Source of the DNA: Chalciporus piperatus
Lineage: Eukaryota > Basidiomycota > Agaricomycetes > Boletales > Boletaceae
Assembly (NCBI GenBank): GCA_038093975.1
Contig: JBBPTG010000001.1
Coordinates: 620,001-684,000 of the forward strand
Length of the DNA stretch: 64,000 bases
Direction of reading: 5' to 3'
Shown here: in pieces, positions 1 to 10,154 of the stretch
Position numbering within the stretch: position 1 is the stretch's first letter
Layout: every line of letters begins with the position of its first letter
The notes under the pieces: generated by a model
Seen by the model: the letters and a program-made list of their open reading frames with translations, nothing else
Databases searched by the model: none
What the model was told of the DNA's origin: nothing
Made by a program: the position numbers and the translations under genes

Positions 1-197
1 TGCGCTCGGAACCCCGCCCCCCAGTCCTTTGCGTTCTGATGCATCTTTGTGCAGTTATCTTTGAAAGCTGCACGATCAACGACCAATGCAGGTGTACGTA
101 GCTCGGTCAGAGACTTTCCGACGAATTCCTTCGCCAGAGCATCCTTGTTCAGCGTCAGGAATTGCAAGGGGGTGTGGGTCTGTTTGATGTTATCCAT
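1..197 (-). CDS. D-serine dehydratase-like / alanine-racemase N-terminal domain protein, 5' part only
   Basis: The reverse strand from the ATG at 197 to the window edge is one open frame of 65 codons. It contains the motif RTPALVVDRAAF followed by NCTKMHQNAKDWGAGFRA. This is the start of the PLP-dependent fold III family that includes fungal D-serine dehydratase and D-threonine aldolase, where the PALVVD strand opens the TIM barrel and the next helix carries the N-C-x-x-M-H pattern. The PLP-binding lysine and zinc ligands lie beyond the window, so the substrate cannot be settled. The gene runs divergently from the hydrolase that starts at 443, with 245 bp between the start codons. Family assignment is fairly secure; D-serine as substrate is inferred. 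Confidence 0.75.
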   Translation of the reverse strand, partial: MDNIKQTHTPLQFLTLNKDALAKEFVGKSLTELRTPALVVDRAAFKDNCTKMHQNAKDWGAGFRA

Positions 198-442
198 GGT
201 TGTGAAACGTCTCCAGCGCTGGTATGGTTATAATCGTTTCAATGCAATCAGGGAAGCGGGACTCGGACCGGAGGAACTCGGCCGATGTCGTCCTCGAAGC
301 TCATGTGCCCATGGCACGTCGTTCATGTCAAGCTCATGTGGTATCTAATCTATCCCTGTTCACGGTCCGGTGTATATGTGGGATCAGCTGCGCCAACGAT
401 ATCTACTTAAGTGATTGGCACAAGTGTTCCCCTCAGCACACA

Positions 443-1726
443 ATGGCTGGCCAACCCATCGACCCCGAAATTCTCAAGCGTCTCGATCCCGAGTACGTGA
501 AGTTCCACAACGAACACATCGCGCATCTTCCCGCACCCCACACGTCCCCATGGGATCCGAGCATTCGTAACAGGGAGGCGGTACCAGGAGCCGCAGAAAT
601 ACTTCAAGTTGGAAGTGTTAAAGATCACGACCTCAGTAAGACCAAGGTTCGTGTCTTCACCCCTGAAGGGGAGCCACCAGAAGGTGGATGGCCGGTGTAC
701 CTCTGGTATCACGGAGGTCAGTAAAGTCGTCACATTGAATCTGGTCGAGATGACGTGGAACTTATATGGGGACCAGGTGGCTGGACGCTGGGAAGTCTCA
801 GCGCAGAGAATGCATTTTGTTCCAGAATGTGCAAAGGTGCGATATTAGCTATGGTTCAAGAGCTCAGGTCTAAAGAATCGTCGCATAGGGGCTAAAGCTG
901 TGGTCGCCACTGTCGACTATCGTCTTGCACCAGAGCACCCATACCCAGCGGCAGTTGAAGACTCCCTAGAGACCCTTCAATGGGTGTACGAGAAAGGTCC
1001 AGCCCTGCTCCGCATTAACCCTACTCGCATTGCTCTCGGGGGTTCATCAGCGTAGGGAAGCTTCTTGCCTTCGAGGACCAAACTGAATGTTCCCACAGCG
1101 GTGGCAACCTTACCGCTATCATCTCTATGAAAGCTGCGCAACTCAATCCCCCTATCCGCATTCTGCGCGCACAGATGGTTGTTCCGGTAACGGACAACAC
1201 TGCTGAGCCCACCGGTGACCCATACCCCTCGTGGAAGGAGTGTGCCAACACAGTCTGGCTCAACACTCAGCGCATGCTCTGGTTCCGGAACTTCTACCTG
1301 CCAAACGAAGCTGATAGGAAGAATTGGGATAACTCCCCTATTTTTGCTCCTGATGAACTATTGGCCACAACTCCACCTACTTGGGTTGCGGTGATGGAAC
1401 TCGATATTCTCAGGGATGAGGGTCTAGCCTACGCGGAGAAGCTCAAAAAGGTTGGAGTCCCCGTTACTCACAAGGTGTACAAGGGAGCGCCCCATCAAAT
1501 TCTGGCTATGGACGGTATGTTGCTGTCGAGTTTCAAATTAGAACATGCTCCTCACTTCATTGACTATGCGTGTTCGCGCGGGACTTCATATGGTTGACAG
1601 GGTCAGTCACAGATCTTCCTGTTATTTACTCCTGCTGACAATCGCACAAACAGTGTTCTTGCTGTCGGACGAGAACTAGTCGCAGATGCAGTGAGAGATT
1701 TGGCAGAAGCCTTCGGTACGCTCTAG
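443..1726 (+). CDS. alpha/beta hydrolase fold-3 (HSL-type esterase/lipase)
   Basis: Small-molecule carboxylesterase of the hormone-sensitive-lipase group. The ATG at 443 opens MAGQPIDPEILKRLDPEY. The oxyanion motif HGGG is split by an intron (donor near 719, acceptor near 775). YRLAPEHPYPAA follows near 920-950, and the nucleophile elbow GGSSAGG is restored when the intron near 1053-1100 is removed. The acid lies in MELDILRDEG near 1400 and the histidine in APHQ near 1490, so the whole triad is present. The last exon is odd: canonical splicing after GCTATGGACG into the acceptor at about 1652 gives a stop at 1679, but the family-like tail (AVGRELVADAVRDL, stop at 1726) sits in another frame, as if one base were missing. 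The physiological substrate is unknown. Confidence 0.8.
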
Positions 1727-1940
1727 TGGTAGTAGGTAATCCCCATCGAAGGTCGTTTTTGAATTACAATCAGAATCCACATCGTTCAATCCGTGTATAT
1801 TTCGAGAAAACCCAGTGATCCACATCGACGGTAAGGCAGTGAGTGCAATTGACTCGAATCATCACAGAATCGCTCATCGTTCAATCATTGTACTGTATAT
1901 TTTATTTCGATAAAACGCAGCAGTATTTCAAATTGCGTAT

Positions 1941-2484
1941 CTAAGCAGCAGCGATGGCCTCGATTTCGACGTCGAAGTCATTTGGGAGTTTTCCAGCTTG
2001 AATGCATGTGCGAGCCGGTCTAGGCTCTGGGACAATCTTCATTTACGTTTCGTCACTCCCGTACACAAGGGGATGGAACTGCTGAGCTTACCTCCTCGTA
2101 GGTCTCATTCACTCTCTCGAAGTCGTCCATGTTCTTTAGGTAGACATTGACTTTGACGACTCTCTCCCAAGAGGAGCCAGCAGAAAGCAGCACGTCATCG
2201 AGGTTGTTGAGGCACTGTTTCTGTCCGATCCATGGAGGTGAATCTCTGGACGTCAGGAAGGCTCTCGCGACTTACTGTGTGGGCTTGAATGTCTCCTGGA
2301 ACAGTTTTTCCCTCCTTGTCTACGGGGACTTGACCACTAAGGAAGATAAGACCCGACGCCTTCACAGCATGGGCTATCGGACCACTACAATTGGAATCAG
2401 ACGATCGTGGATATCAACCTGACACGCACAGTAAAGAGGCCTCTGGGGCCTTTCTGAACTGTTTATCTTTTGGATGGAGGCCAT
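1941..2484 (-). CDS. RidA/YjgF/YER057c family enamine/imine deaminase
   Basis: Small protein of about 130 aa once introns are removed. Reading back from the ATG at 2484, MASIQKINSSERPQRPLY joins SHAVKASGLIFLSGQVP, then a central segment with QCLNNLDDVLLSAGSSW and VVKVNVYLKNMDDF, then the C-terminal exon with VPEPRPARTCIQAGKLP and the stop at 1941. The P-x-P-A-R-T-C arginine signature and the G-Q-V-P strand are diagnostic of RidA, which hydrolyses reactive 2-aminoacrylate and related enamines made by PLP enzymes; members act in the cytosol or mitochondrion. Three short introns interrupt the gene, so no long single ORF exists. It is tail-to-tail with the hydrolase that ends near 1726. Confidence 0.85.
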
Positions 2485-3222
2485 GGTAGAGGTGGGATGT
2501 AAACTGTGCGATGGGATGGCGGGGCGCTCAAAATAAGTGAATTTGACCAGAATTTGACCAGAGTCCTCCTGACCAAATTGTAGATAATCTGTGCGCTGAT
2601 TATCTTGATAGGAACTGAATCCCGGTGGCCTCGTGACCGGACGTCAACTGATCGGAATGGAACTCCGGGCCGAAGCCAGTATACTTGTCATTCTTGTCAT
2701 TACTTACAGCCCCCATGCATGATACGAATAGATGCGCCAGGTCATATGCCGTGCCACGAGATCAACAAAGCCTGAATATTTGAATCCTTAAGCTTTCGAC
2801 AAGCGGCAACTGATCAGTTAAATCATTAATTCTGGCAAAAGGGAATATCACGACGGCTCCAGCACAGGAGAGAGGTGCCTACCTAGATATAGAGGGAACC
2901 ATATTCCCCAGGCCAAATGTAAAAGTTATTCTCATTGTTCGACTGTGGGACAGGCGGAGCGCCTCAGATGTTCCTACTTCAAAAATTGGTCTGTTATTAT
3001 CAAGTCACAACAATTTACACAAAAGTTTCGATCGAAGAAACAAGAGCATGACACAGCAGGAAGAAAAAAAATCGATTGTGAACCTGCCTCTTCATGATCC
3101 CGTACAAGGTATGTACAGGCAAGACTTTTTGAAGCTGTACTGAAGATGCCTGTGGCTTAAAACAATTAATACGTCACGTATTCTGAAATGCATCGAGAAT
3201 CAGGTTAGCGTCAGGCAGGCGT
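2485..3222. other. intergenic, 738 bp: RidA promoter side and RBM39 3' side
   Basis: No open frame with family resemblance on either strand. It should hold the RidA 5' flank and the RBM39-like 3' UTR. A short tandem direct repeat (AATTTGACCAG twice near 2540-2562) and AT-rich tracts near 3050-3080 are the only visible structure. Confidence 0.5.
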
Positions 3223-5559
3223 TTATTGGTGGGCCATCATGATAGCGTCGGAGATAAACGCGGCAGAGATCTGACGTCCTCCAAACCATCGCCCGTTCAA
3301 TCCTTGGATAGCCATCTTCGCAGAATCGATGCTCTCAAACTTCAGGTATATCTCGCCCTGAATGTACGCTCAGCCTGAAACCCAAGTTGATGAACGAAAT
3401 ACGGACCTGACTGTCTTTCTCGACTTTAATAGCATCTACCTTGCCGTACTTTTCGTCACATTCACCTCTGACATCGTCACCGAGGTCCTTATCCCAATCG
3501 CGCTCGGTTTCTCTGAGAATACGACAGTTAATAGAGATAAATACGATGGTCGAATGGGAGCACAAACTCTTCCGGGTTGAACATGTTTTTCAGTAGTACA
3601 GAGCGCGACTGCATGGCCTGAGGAATGTTCGGTTTGGTACTGGCGTTGGATCGTCTAGTCAGTACGTCTGAGAGAGAAGCGAGCGACGAAACATACGCAG
3701 ACGGAGGCTTGGCTGTAGGCTCGATTCTGGCAAGTTTTTGCATTAGCGCCTGACGTGATGCTGCGTTCAAATTACCGCCTGAAATTGCAAAATTTAACCT
3801 TCTATTCATGCAGGATAATCGAGCCTTACCGCCAGATTCATCCAAGGAATCTTGTTGGGTGTATCTCACTGTGCCCTTCTCGTGCACAGTGTTGACCCGA
3901 AGCTAAAAAAGAATAAATGAGAAAAACCAAAATAGAGGCGTCCAACAAATACGAACTGTTCTTCCAGCAAGCTCAAAGCCCTCCATCTGCTCCAGTGCCA
4001 TCTTGGCATCATCTCCCCTCTTATACCTGTCGATGAAACATCAGCACGAGTCTTAGGCGGTGTTCATTTGAATGTACTTACTGCACGAATGCGTAACCCT
4101 TACTCCTACCAGTCATTGGATCCCTGTGCAGATCAACAAATTCGAGTTCACCAAATGGTTCAAAGACCTGTTTGATATCGGATTCCGTGAGGTTGAAGTG
4201 TAAGGAACCGACATATAATCTGTAAGTGCCTCGTGTTAGCCAGCCCGCAAACAAGTGACAAGGAAAATGACCCACTGCATTGCCCCGTGGGAAGCATTGA
4301 CACCGGGGGGAAGGTTTAGATTCCTAGGGTGCAAGGTAAGCGGAATGCGATTAGAGGATAAGAGGACTGACCCGTCTCCTGGGTGAAGCCTATTCCTTTC
4401 TGATTCAGTCAACTGGACCATGATAGGTAAACCCATTACGACTGTGCCACTCAGGGCAAGAGCTTTCTCAACATGATCTATTGTGCGGAACTCCACATAA
4501 CCGATACTAGCCAATTCAAGGATGAACAACCGTTCAAGTAAACGGAAGTATGATGCTCACCCTTTCGAGCGGCGCGAAATCCTGTCCGTGACAATCCGAG
4601 CATCCATGACAGTCCCTTCGCCCAATTTGTCTTCAAAGAAGTATCCAAGGTCACGCGCCGTGAGACGAGCGGCAAGTTGAGAAACAAAAACAGACCGAGC
4701 TTCCGAATCGTCTTCCTTGGGCTCATCAGGATTATAATCTTCAACAGGAGCGTCGTATCGCGGAGAGTCACGTCTAGTAGCAGAAGATAAGAACGGACTG
4801 GAAAAGCCGGAAATCGATTGGCTCACTTAATAGGCGGGCTTCGCCCTAAGGAAGGCTTGTCAAATTCATCTTCATCGAGGGGTGTGTCATCGACAGGAGG
4901 ACGCCTCACGTCACGACGATCTCTGTCCCTTCTGTACCGCAGCGGATCGTCGAACTCGTCACGAGCATCTCTTGTCCTCCTGTCGTCGAACCTGCGATCA
5001 CGTGAGCGATCTCGGCGGTCAGAAGCCCTGCTTCGAGGACTATCCTTGAGTTGACCGGTGGAGGAAGGGGGAGGAAGTGAACCATCCGTTTCATCGTGTC
5101 TTTTCCGCTTGGTTCGCTCTTCCTGATCTCTTATTTCTGGAGACTCTTCGCCATCCTCTCTCTTTCGACGTCTTTCTTTGTCCCTGTCATCACGGTCTCT
5201 GTGGCGGTTCTCTCCCTCCCGTCTGTCACCACCGCGGTGGCGGCGTTCTCTTTCCCTCTCCCGTTCTCTGTCTCTGTCTCTATGTGACCTGTCGCGAGAC
5301 CGACTTCGTCGGTCTCTGTCCCGGTATTCTCTGTCGCGACTCCGCCTACGCTTATCATCACTGTCTCTCTCCTTCTCCTTTCGCCGATCTTTCCGGTCTC
5401 GTGAGTGCGAACGGTGAGAGCGCCGAGTGTGGTGGGTGTCAGCTGAATGATTGCGGGACCTAAGTTGACAGCGCTGAGACCGAATCCGTTCAAAACAGAG
5501 AAAGAAACGCACGACTTCCTGCTGGGAGACACGTCAATGTCCATGCCGTTGGTAGACAT
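3223..5559 (-). CDS. RBM39: SR-type splicing factor RBM39/CAPER (Rsd1, CC1-like)
   Basis: Nuclear splicing co-activator with an N-terminal RS/RD tract, two RRMs and a C-terminal U2AF-homology motif (UHM). The ATG at 5559 opens [16 protein letters not shown] and a 60-odd-base intron leads to the RD/RE-rich tract (about 5420-4830). RRM1 has [17 protein letters not shown] and [13 protein letters not shown]2 has [16 protein letters not shown] and SKGYAFVQ as RNP2/RNP1. The UHM ends with [14 protein letters not shown], then [15 protein letters not shown] and DAIMMAHQ before the stop at 3223. Domain order and the G-R-W-F-G-G-R UHM signature match the CC1-like family. It recognises 3' splice-site factors through the UHM. 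At least eight introns are present. The arginine-rich tract yields long antisense frames that are not genes. Confidence 0.92.
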
Positions 5560-5929
5560 TCCTGTCTTTGTGCTGCTTGCGAGTGGGTCGAGGATCCAAG
5601 AACGAACGAACAAACATGCGAAAACTTCGTTTCCCAGCCGCTGCACAGCCACAACCACACCTCAAGGGCATGGTTCATGGGATTCGAAATGGCACTAACC
5701 GTCGACCGCTTCGTCTTTACATCCTCTGGCGCTTATCTTTGGAGGGAGGTCACCCAGAGTACATGGTTTTCAAGACCCGCGAAAAGCCCAGAGCGTCGCT
5801 GAATGGTTGGGAGCAAGGCTAGAAGTTAAATGCATTACTGGCACCAACAAGCCAGTTCGACTCGGGGGGGAATCTGGACCCTGGCAATGAATGGGATATC
5901 GGTTTACTTTACAAGAATATGATTAGATT
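5560..5929. other. intergenic, 370 bp, RBM39 5' flank
   Basis: Lies between the RBM39 start and the stop of the reductoisomerase-like gene on the same strand. Short open frames on both strands have no recognisable domain. I see nothing else. Confidence 0.4.
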
Positions 5930-7614
5930 TTACAAGAGCCCAGCCAACCTATTCCTAACTCGTTTCTCTGCCTGTACGAGTTCCATCTGCTCAGACAATT
6001 CATACAGCTTGTTCAGGGGGTTAGCATCGCCTTCTTTCTCCAGGTCTTCCTCGATCGCGCTGAAAGCTTTGCAGAACTTCCCGTTCAAAACCTGTCACAA
6101 ACGATTTATATAGTTTTAGAATAGTTGGCTGATTGACGCACCTGCTCGTGCAAGATTTGTTTAAAGTGTTCGCGTATTTCCTTTCCGTCGAGGGCAAGTG
6201 CGCCACTTAGCTGCCCGTATTGCGACACCGTAGAATGATGCTTGAGCTGTTTCAACGGATTCCTTGATCAATGCACGGAGATATGAATAAGATTTAAAGA
6301 CCACTTGCCTGGGCCACAAAACCGTCTTCGGCCGCACGTTCAAAGATTTCAGCGGGTTCCTTGGACATCCACCTAAACCCGAGTGTTGGATCTCAATCAA
6401 AACTGGAGACTCGGAGACTCACATTTCGTAACAAAGGGCCTCGTCTGAGCACCCAGCATCCTGAAGAACTTTGAATCCTTCTCTGGAAGAATGGATCAGT
6501 ATACCGTTCATAATTCACACGCATCCGGACATGTTCCTGACCTAAATAGCGCGATGATGTTGGGCCAGAGCGCCTGCTCTGCGAAAAGATCCATGGCGGT
6601 CTCTTCCCGGACAGATGATGCAATAGCACCCTGCTTTGTTGCGCCGATGACTCGGGAGAGTGCAAGTGCATCTGCCCACCCATTTCCGGACCCGTCCTGC
6701 TCGACGGAGACGAAGCAGGGGAAACCTCGGCCTTTCTCATATAGTGAGCGGACTGAAGAGCCAATCATTCTGTGAACTTCGACATTAATTTGCGTCAAGG
6801 ACACAAAAATAGGTTCAGTTACCGTGGAGCCACCATGACCACATTCTGACGCTCCTGAAATTTGAGGAGATTAAAGAAGACATTGTATCCACTGGCAACA
6901 ACGATGGTTGCGTTAGGTTTCATGTTCGGGGAAAACTGTTCGTTGAAAACACGGGGTTGAACCTGATCAGGGATGAGGATGAACAACACTTGCAGAGTGA
7001 AATAAAGTCAGCGCGCGGTATATCAAAAGCACACTGGAGTCCTGACCATCCGCAACCTTGGCTGCCTTCACAAAATCATGCTCGACGGTAAAGCCTTTCG
7101 CCCTTGCGGTATCGGCGTAGGAGTCCTCGCGGTTTGCGATCAAAATCTGCTCATTCGGAATTCCCGAATCTCGTAGGTTTTGGGCCTGTGCAGAACCTTG
7201 GTTTCCAAAGCTGGGAGAACTGAGTCTCGAGCATCGTAGGGAATTGGTGAACTTTACCCTAGGAACACAATAGTCTTGTTGTTCAAGACACCTAGATCGG
7301 CATCGGAGTCGTAGTAGCTGTACAAACCAAAGGGTTAGAGACCTTCATTCGCAGGGGAAGTCGGTTACAAACATCTTGGCTTGCGGCATGGCACTCGAGA
7401 AATCGCAGGGTAATCTGGAAGTAAGTGAGGAGCGCACCGCTCGTGAAGGCTTCCTTTAAATGCCTGCGAAAATAACTACACGGCGTGCCGCACCATCGAG
7501 CGGAACACTTAGCACGATACCCCGTCACTCACCAGTGATCGATTGATCCGTCGAAAGGGGTACGGGAATAGCAACGGTGAGAGGTTTACAAGGTCATGGG
7601 GTACTATCTGCCAT
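5930..7614 (-). CDS. ketol-acid reductoisomerase-like protein (IlvN/IlvC domains), 5' end unresolved
   Basis: Rossmann protein related to acetohydroxyacid isomeroreductase of branched-chain amino-acid synthesis. The spliced product contains YYDSDADLGVLNNKTIVFLG and the NADPH loop GFGNQGSAQAQNLRDSG (7300-7150). Then come MIGSSVRSLYEKGRG, AVEQD-like SVEQDGSGNGWADA, the metal-ligand motif DLFAEQALWP (6800-6540), and STVSQYGQLSG with a helical C-terminus ending NRLAGLL (stop 5930). The DLFxEQ pair is kept, but the stretch where classical enzymes carry the second glutamate cluster (Y-E-x-x-H-E-L-K) reads differently (YEMWMSKEPAEIFE), so catalysis is uncertain. One intron uses a GC donor at 6308. 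The N-terminal frame that joins the core starts at an ATG at 7614 but meets a TGA at 7596; an alternative first exon could begin at 7691. Confidence 0.75.
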
Positions 7615-7746
7615 AACACATGAGGACGGAAGACGGACCGGGTTCACCGCACCGGGCGTACCTCCAAGGTCTTCTTGGGATTCATATACATCTTGTGTGA
7701 TCCAGTTTTGAATAGTAACGCACTTCATCTCGACCGTACCCGGCTG

Positions 7747-8814
7747 ATGGCACTACTGGCAGGAAAGATTGTTTGCATCACAGGGTCGTCACGAGGAATA
7801 GGTCGGGCATGTGCGGTGGAATCGGCTAAGCATGGCGCGACTGGACTGATTTTGCATTACTTCGGAGACCAGGAAACTAAAGCGGAGCTCCTGTCATTGA
7901 AACGGGAGATCGAGGCGGTTCGCAGTGAAACGGAAATCGTCAGCATACCTGGCGATATCGCAGACCCGAAAACGGCCAGTCAGGTGGGTTTCGTTGCCAC
8001 TGCATGGTGTCACTGAGGACGAGTCCATGTTCAATATTTCCAACAGATAGTGAAGGATGGTGTTGAGACTTTCGGACGAATCGGTGTGTATTCCAGCCTC
8101 GAGTGCAAACCCACGCCGACATGATGATGCTATTCCAGACGTCCTCGTGAGCAATGCGGGAATATGTCCATTCTCGGATTTTTTGACAATGCCCCACGAA
8201 ACATGGGAACGCACAAGACAAGTGAACTTGGACGGTTCATTCTACGTGGTACAAGGAAAGTCCCTTGAGGAAGCGTCTTGATTTATATCATAGGTACTGA
8301 GGATTTTACAGCGGTTGCCAATCAAATGAAGGTGCAAGTTCCGCAAGGTGGATCTATCATCGCGCTATCGTCGATTTCGGCGCTTGTTGGCGGTGAATTT
8401 CAGTGGTAGGGAAGCTGTGAACAGCATTTGCGCGTTCGTTGACACATTCCCTTGCTACTTGTCAGCCATTATACTCCAACCAAAGCTGGCATCTTATCGC
8501 TGATGCAGAGCTGCGCGGTCGCACTCGGGAAGTACAACATACGCTGCAACGCCATCCTTCCGGGCACGATCGCGACTGACATCAACAAAGAGGACCTTGC
8601 AGACACGGAAAAACGAGATTACATGATCAAACGCACTGCGCTTGGTCGCCTGGGGCGTAAGTGGTTTTGTGCAGCGACGAGCAAAGATACTGAGATGCTT
8701 CAAGAACCAGATGATATAGCCGGTCCAATGGTATTTCTAGCCAGCGACCTTGCAAAGTATGTGACAGGCGCACAACTTCTCGTGGACGGCGGTCTTTTTG
8801 TCAATTTGCAGTAA
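7747..8814 (+). CDS. short-chain dehydrogenase/reductase, L-rhamnose-1-dehydrogenase-like
   Basis: Classical SDR of about 260 aa. The ATG at 7747 opens MALLAGKIVCITGSSRGIGR with the TGxxxGxG cofactor loop. Further on are the acidic strand IPGDIADPKTASQ, the NAG motif in DVLVSNAGICPFSD, the catalytic serine in IIALSSISALVGG, and Y-x-x-x-K in HYTPTKAG. That last motif is formed only after removing an intron (donor 8406, acceptor near 8465). The tail GPMVFLASDLAKYVTGAQLLVDGG is typical. Overall similarity, especially the IVKDGVETFGRIDVLVSNAG region, recalls fungal L-rhamnose-1-dehydrogenases, which start the non-phosphorylated rhamnose route; the substrate is inferred, the SDR fold is certain. 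It is divergent from the reductoisomerase-like gene with only about 130 bp between starts. Confidence 0.85.
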
Positions 8815-8843
8815 TTGGATTTCGTTCATTGCAATGATTCTGT

Positions 8844-9547
8844 TCAAGTAAGATGAATGGTCCCCATTTCTTCCCCATTTACCACAGCTGGTTTCGCATC
8901 GATCAGAACGGTACCCATCTGGCCCATTTATCTGTGGGATTCCTCCATACGTGGAGCGTTCCTCGCTGAATCAATGCATCCACTGGGTTATTGAGATGTT
9001 TTTCCGTGCCATCTTCTGTGACGCGCACCAGTTCCCCCAAAACTGTTATAACATACAATCAATCATCTTGGCTAGTTGCCACGAATAAACGACTCACTGG
9101 CACCCAGGATGTTGTAGTCAACTGAGGCAGTCCAAAGAGGATTAAAATCGCGTAGTATGAGCTTATCCTACCATTGTGAGTTGTTGCACCCGGTGCAAGG
9201 TCAGTATACTTGATAATTGGTCGCGCCACTCTGTATGACCAACTCACAAGGAATTGTTGTCGTTTGTGGGCAAACCATCAGCCCAATACCCACCAAAGCG
9301 AACGTCATCCATCCCAGCCTGAGATACAGCGATGCGTAGAATCAGCCATCGTGCATCGGAGTAAAGTCATTGAAACCACGCATACCAGGACTTCTGGTTC
9401 AACTATAATGTCATTATCTCGAACTGACTTACCTTGAATGTCATGAGTAGTCACGATACGTCGCGGTGCTGCAGGGGCCTGGTGACATACTGGATCGCCA
9501 GAGAGAACTTCTTCGGAGTCGACACGACCAAGAGGTAATTCTGCCAT
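8844..9547 (-). CDS. cupin-domain protein, possibly frame-disrupted
   Basis: A single-cupin protein of the kind common in basidiomycetes. The ATG at 9547 opens MAELPLGRVDSEEVLSGD and leads to RRIVTTHDIQ, an intron, then FGGYWADGLPTNDNNS. Further exons give YTDLAPGATTHN (cupin motif 1 region), VDYNILGA, ELVRVTEDGTEKH, and the motif 2 segment LIQRGTLHVWRNPTDKWA. Two irregularities occur. The NDNNS exon does not splice in frame to YTDLAPG, and the usual linker of some 25-30 residues is absent. After NPTDKWA the frame runs to TGA at 8903, while the expected tail (GTVLIDAKPAVVNG, stop at 8844) lies one base out of frame. Function unknown; related proteins are putative small-molecule-binding or dioxygenase-like cupins. 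Confidence 0.65.
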
Positions 9548-10154
9548 GTCCCAATCGTTCCCACGGCCGTTGTCAACGTCTTCTCACTGCTGTCATTCTT
9601 CAAGTTTGATGTTTGATTCAACTCCTATCGAGATCCTTGATATCGCGGTATCGGGGGACTACCGTTCAAGACCTACGTCACCGACTCGGCCGACCCACGT
9701 CCAAGGTGGTGGACAGCTGTGGGGATCCTATCAGCAACTATCCTTTTCAAGCGCGTCATCATAGCGGTGTGCATGATGTGATCTATGCTTTGTCCCAGTC
9801 ATTTGTCCCAGTCAACGCATCGACCTCTGCTAGTATTGCTATATACTTGGCTGTGGTTGGACAATGCTCTGAGACCATGAAGCGCACATCATATGATTCC
9901 GTGAACTGCACTTTTGTACAGCTCTGTGGTGTGATCTTGGCACGAGACGACACTGCCGCAATGCCTGGTGCTGCAGTAGACTAACAGGTAGACAAATATC
10001 AGTTCTTCGTATCATGACTGAGCGATAGATTCAGAGCCAGACACGAGTTCGAACAGTACTTGCATATACTGCAGGGAAACGCGCGGCGTGGACTATCCAA
10101 CATAGTTCCAAGTGCGACAACAGGCAGCGATGATTACATAGTTCACCACAAATT
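9548..10154. other. intergenic, 607 bp between cupin gene and PEX16
   Basis: Contains the PEX16 3' flank and the cupin 5' flank. A plus-strand frame of about 120 codons here has no ATG at its start (it begins with TTG) and no recognisable domain, so it is not called. Confidence 0.4.

Noticed and set aside
224..442. Upstream in-frame extension of the hydrolase before the ATG at 443
   Set aside because: It lacks family resemblance and overlaps the divergent promoter; MAGQPIDPEI is the normal start.
4818..5463. Plus-strand open frames rich in Ser, Leu and Phe opposite the RD/RS tract of RBM39
   Set aside because: They are the complement of the repetitive Arg/Asp/Ser codons and have no start context or domain.
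9546..9984. Plus-strand frames starting at 9546 (ATG) and 9613 (TTG)
   Set aside because: The first is antisense to the cupin start and short; the second has no ATG; neither has a recognisable domain.
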